Source: CAZVWV01 sp964631745
GTDB taxonomy: Bacteria; Bdellovibrionota_C; UBA2361; JBGSMV01
Length of the DNA: 9,114 bases
Direction: 5' to 3'
Assembly: GCA_964631745.1 (NCBI GenBank)
Contig: CAZVWV010000143.1
Span: 1-9,114 of the forward strand
Made by a program: the position numbers and the translations under genes. Positions 6,772-9,114 of the stretch are shown in pieces; positions within the stretch are counted from its first letter, which is position 1; the number at the start of each line of letters is the position of its first letter. The notes under the pieces are model-generated. The model saw only the letters and a list, made by a program, of their open reading frames with translations, did no database searches and was not told where the DNA came from.

Positions 6772-7019
6772 TCATGCCCCGCTCGCTTCGGGCAGAGAAG
6801 CCCTGGAAAGGCACGCCGTCGCATTTTTAAAATATCTCGCTCCACTTTGAGGTAATGAACTTCCTTGCGAAGCCGTTTTAGCTCCTCCTTCTCACTCTTA
6901 GTGACGGCCTGCCGCTGTACCAGATCACGAGCATCTTTGAGCCACTTGCTCCGGGTAGACGTGCCAGCACCCAAATCTCTGGCCGCTTGGGTAGGAGCCA
7001 CCCCCTGCTCAATCACAAG
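6772..7019 (-). pseudogene. Truncated, frameshifted IS3-family transposase orfA remnant
   Basis: Reading leftward from 7019, the translation LVIEQGVAPTQAARDLG, then KWLKDARD, then LKRLRKEVHYLKVERDILK is the helix-turn-helix and leucine-zipper part of IS3-family OrfA. The match begins immediately after an in-frame TAG at 7020-7022, so the first 20 or so residues are missing. At 6824-6828 a five-base A run on the minus strand (usually six in this position to read ILKNATA) shifts the frame. Restoring one base recovers ATACLSRASLPEASGA before a TGA at 6772-6774. No orfB or terminal inverted repeat of the element is present. It is a dead fragment and cannot transpose. Confidence 0.8.
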
Positions 7020-7038
7020 CTAAACTGTCATGCTGCGC

Positions 7039-7247
7039 ATCATTGCTGTCCGGTAGAACATTGCAATTTGGGTCTTTAACCACGGAGGTCACGGCGAACA
7101 CGGAGAAAACATTGAGGATTTCTCTCTCCGTGACCTCCGTGTTCTCCGTGGTTAAATTCAAATCGCGACAACTGCAAACTCCTGTTTTTCCTTTTGAAAT
7201 CAAGAAATTACAGCATCACCGCCACCTTTCTACCGGACAGCTGTGAT
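7039..7247. repeat. Small nested inverted-repeat element (MITE-like)
   Basis: GCTGTCCGGTAGA at 7045-7057 is repeated exactly inverted at 7229-7241. Including flanking ATCA, the ends agree at 17 of 19 positions (7039-7057 and 7229-7247). Inside lies a second inverted repeat. The ends look like terminal repeats of a short non-autonomous element, but no clear target-site duplication is visible and no transposase gene lies between them. The open frames that run through it on both strands are translations of the repeat, not genes. Confidence 0.6.
7075..7156. repeat. Inner inverted repeat built of 9-base CACGGAGNN units
   Basis: TTTAACCACGGAG (7075-7087) pairs perfectly with CTCCGTGGTTAAA (7144-7156), and the arms continue imperfectly to about 27 of 32 positions around an 18-base loop. 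Each arm is made of three nine-base units: CACGGAGGT, CACGGCGAA and CACGGAGAA on the left, and on the right, read from the other strand, CACGGAGAA, CACGGAGGT and CACGGAGAG. CCACGGAG-type palindromes of this kind are scattered through many bacterial genomes. The transcript would fold into a long hairpin. Confidence 0.75.
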
Positions 7248-7603
7248 TTCGCATTTTAGATTATTAAAAAGGCTGGCGACTCCGCCCGGATAGCTCTATG
7301 TATGTTGGTATATGTACACTCACCTATTGGGCCTTAGTATGAGCTCTCATTATCAATTTTGCCAGGTGCTTGCCCAATAATCGCAATGCTTGGCTAGTTA
7401 TTGCATACATGACACGTTTTTCTGTGGGCATGTCAAAACCTACACGGCGAATATTTTTTAACCTAAATATATACTCGACGCTAGTATCGGCTTAATATAC
7501 GCTGCCGATTGTACCACACAGGGAGAGTCTGGGGGCCAATCCGTTAACACGAAGAATGGTCACGCGAACTCAACACTATTGGGGGAATTTTACATACTAG
7601 TCG
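7248..7603. other. Intergenic stretch without a recognised gene; 13-base tRNA-like segment
   Basis: No frame here looks like a protein and no good terminator follows the beta-helix gene. GCCCGGATAGCTC at 7284-7296 equals the 5' acceptor and start of the D arm of bacterial tRNA-Phe/Lys genes, but the rest of a tRNA is absent. TATTGGGC (7325-7332) and GCCCAATA (7372-7379) form an eight-base inverted repeat with a loop of 39. Otherwise I see nothing. Confidence 0.4.
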
Positions 7604-8842
7604 TTAAGAGCAAGTCGAGGCGTGTCCTGTGCCGCTTGTCAATTCACTTACGAACGAGCAGGTGACTGCTCCTCCACCAGTTGAACCAGCATTCAAAGGA
7701 CCATCAATTTGAATCTGATTTGCGATTATGGTTGCTGATGCACCACTCGCGTACATCACGTAACTGGCTGAGCTTGATAAAGTCGAATGCGTCACGTAAA
7801 TGTCGCTAGTCGAAGCGTAGAGCGCAACGGAGTTGCTATATATATTCGATCCGTCAATGTAAAATATTTGAGCTGAGCCCGATGTCAAGATTCCGTAGCT
7901 TGAGTTGGTATCGGTATGTATCGTTGTATTCGTAACACGACTTACCTTGGAAGCCTCATTACCCAAGGAGTATATTCCATAGTTGGTTAATGCGTTCGCG
8001 GTGCTAATATGGGCATTACTGATGCGAATATCTGCGTTGGTGCTGTAGATTCCATAGTGTGCGGTCCCACCCGCCCCTGTGACATCAATCAACACATGAT
8101 CGATTCGAGTTTGAAAGCTTGCGGGATCTGCGACGTTGGAAGCTGATATGCTCGAAGCACACACGCCAGCAGAGAAAAGCGTAGATGCGGTCGAGTAGAC
8201 TCCGATTTGGGACAAAGATGCGCCGTCCGAAAGATTGATTAGGCATCCCGCGCTAATTGGCGTAGCGCTATGCGTGCTTGTTACGGTAGTTGTGTGCATT
8301 CCAGAACCACGCACATGTACACCACTAGGGATTGTTATTGGCGAAGAAAGCGAGAATATTCCCGGACCAACTATTACGAGGTATGGATTTGCGATAGTTG
8401 CGTCCGAAATTGACGAAATAGCCGTAGAGAGCGAAGTATAATCGCCGCCTGTGGCTGACACGCGCAGCACACGAGGATCCTGGGTTTGACTTTCCAGCGC
8501 TGAAACTCGCGTTGTAAGTGCGCTGGCATCGGATGCCAGCTCAAAATCAGCACTGCTTAATCCGTCAAGCGTATCGGCATCTAACCCGGAGCCAACTCCA
8601 TCAACCGTCGAAATATCGGAAAGAAGAGAAGTCCCACTTTGTTGATATATCTGACGATAACGAGAAGTGCAGGCGCCGGAAGAAGACGCGATAGATCTAG
8701 CCAACTTCAGCTTTCCGTCAGAAACTTTGGCAACTTTTTTTGCGCATAGGTACGTATCAGCTTGCGCAGGCAGGACGAATAAGCAGACAAACAACGACTG
8801 AGCCAATACCAAGTGAGTTAATTTAGCTTTCAAGGTGTTCAT
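7604..8842 (-). CDS. Secreted right-handed beta-helix (pectin-lyase-like) protein with DADTLDG motif
   Basis: This 412-residue protein has a typical signal peptide (residues 1-28, LPAQA before DTYLC). A short two-cysteine module follows (C33 and C58), like the CVKK-type N-termini of many exported proteins. Residues 82-100 carry GVGSGLDADTLDGLSSADF, a motif common in phage tail fibres and in bacterial surface proteins, and 100-120 (LTTRVSALESQ) could be a short trimeric coiled coil. From about 125 to 385 it reads as a right-handed beta helix: an opening YLVIVGPGIFSL and IPSGVHVRGSG turn, then rungs such as ADIRISNAHISTAN and SQIFYIDGSNIYS-like repeats with Ser/Thr/Asn turns. I see no clear catalytic triad of a pectate lyase. 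The ATG at 8842 has only a weak GGA upstream. Adhesin or sugar-binding fibre is an inference. Confidence 0.8.
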   Translation of the reverse strand: MNTLKAKLTHLVLAQSLFVCLFVLPAQADTYLCAKKVAKVSDGKLKLARSIASSSGACTSRYRQIYQQSGTSLLSDISTVDGVGSGLDADTLDGLSSADFELASDASALTTRVSALESQTQDPRVLRVSATGGDYTSLSTAISSISDATIANPYLVIVGPGIFSLSSPITIPSGVHVRGSGMHTTTVTSTHSATPISAGCLINLSDGASLSQIGVYSTASTLFSAGVCASSISASNVADPASFQTRIDHVLIDVTGAGGTAHYGIYSTNADIRISNAHISTANALTNYGIYSLGNEASKVSRVTNTTIHTDTNSSYGILTSGSAQIFYIDGSNIYSNSVALYASTSDIYVTHSTLSSSASYVMYASGASATIIANQIQIDGPLNAGSTGGGAVTCSFVSELTSGTGHASTCS

Positions 8843-8880
8843 TTCCGTTGTTGGGTGCGTAGGCTGTGCCTATTCCCCCT

Positions 8881-8908
8881 ATTAAAATTAAAGAGAATTG
8901 ATTTCGAA
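8881..8908 (-). promoter_or_regulatory. Weak candidate promoter of the beta-helix gene
   Basis: The minus strand shows TTTAAT (8881-8886, five of six consensus bases) with TTCGAA (8903-8908, three of six) 16 bases upstream. It lies about 40 bases before the ATG at 8842 in the most AT-rich part of the gap. The -35 match is poor. Confidence 0.25.
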
Positions 8909-8919
8909 TATGGCCATAT
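8908..8919. promoter_or_regulatory. Perfect 12-base palindrome ATATGGCCATAT, possible operator
   Basis: The palindrome abuts the upstream edge of the candidate -35 box of the beta-helix gene. A dimeric regulator could bind here; this is inferred from symmetry and position only. Confidence 0.3.
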
Positions 8920-9005
8920 ACTAGCTAAGGAACTCGACCGACTAAATGCAAAACTTAAGGCCGAGCGAGTCGTAAGGAGCACTTATCAGAACACGGTTAA
9001 ACTTT

Positions 9006-9080
9006 GTTCCCCCCTAGAGCCACCCTCCATCTTCCCCCCTAGAGCCACCCTCCATCTTCCCCCCTAGAGCCACCCTCCAT
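9006..9080. repeat. Three 25-base tandem repeats
   Basis: Units at 9006-9030, 9031-9055 and 9056-9080 are identical except for the first base of the first unit (G instead of C). The core is CCCCCCTAGAGCCACCCTCC. The unit length is not a multiple of three and there are no spacers, so it is neither a coding repeat nor CRISPR. The flanking sequence to 9114 holds no gene that I can support. Confidence 0.9.
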
Positions 9081-9114
9081 AGACCCGCCCAAACACGAAA
9101 CCCGCCGGATATCC

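Noticed and set aside
7009..7246. Two open frames on opposite strands with TEVTENTE-like translations
   Set aside because: They are translations of the nine-base repeat units in the hairpin arms, a known source of false gene calls.
8855..9067. 70-codon plus-strand open frame
   Set aside because: It runs through the beta-helix promoter region and into the 25-base tandem repeats, changing frame in each unit; no ribosome site and no protein-like pattern.
9006..9080. CRISPR array
   Set aside because: The repeats are directly tandem with no spacers, and no cas gene is present.

Overview
The window reads as a piece of a Gram-negative bacterial chromosome with middling base composition, rich in genes for exported proteins. 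At least five of its six intact genes carry a signal peptide or membrane segments. The taxonomic clues are weak: a secreted protein ending in a FlgD-Ig/T9SS-like C-terminal domain, an M12B-type metalloprotease with an added jelly-roll-like domain, and a beta-helix protein with a DADTLDG motif. These are known from the Fibrobacterota-Chlorobiota-Bacteroidota group, from former Deltaproteobacteria such as Myxococcota and Bdellovibrionota, and from several candidate phyla. I would not name a phylum from this window alone.

Layout. (1) Positions 10-1855, plus strand: a tight three-gene unit made of a membrane-anchored acidic protein, a PduO-type ATP:cob(I)alamin adenosyltransferase, and a periplasmic protein with a DUF4124-like N-terminus. 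The genes overlap by 1 base and then sit 2 bases apart. (2) Positions 1789-2295, minus strand: a four-helix DUF2231 membrane protein whose 3' end overlaps the third gene tail to tail by 67 bases. (3) Positions 2296-2755: no confident gene; it holds a weak candidate terminator and a possible gene relic. (4) Positions 2756-6532, minus strand: a two-gene secretion unit. The promoter-proximal gene encodes a propeller-like protein with a C-terminal sorting-type domain; the second, 39 bases downstream, encodes a zinc metalloprotease. (5) Positions 6533-6771: a control region with a candidate promoter and a direct repeat of 11-base period. (6) Positions 6772-7247: mobile-element debris, with a frameshifted, truncated IS3-family orfA beside a small element built of nested inverted repeats. 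(7) Positions 7248-7603: no gene; it includes a 13-base match to the 5' end of a tRNA. (8) Positions 7604-8842, minus strand: a secreted beta-helix protein. (9) Positions 8843-9114: a candidate promoter, a perfect 12-base palindrome and three 25-base tandem repeats.

How the parts fit. The first unit links coenzyme B12 activation to two envelope proteins of unknown role. The propeller/protease pair looks like a co-expressed export module, possibly for degrading or binding extracellular protein or polysaccharide. The beta-helix protein is probably another surface-exposed factor. I found no defence system, CRISPR array or complete mobile element. The best leads for something new are the propeller/protease pair with its control region, the nested repeat element, and the B12-linked envelope operon.
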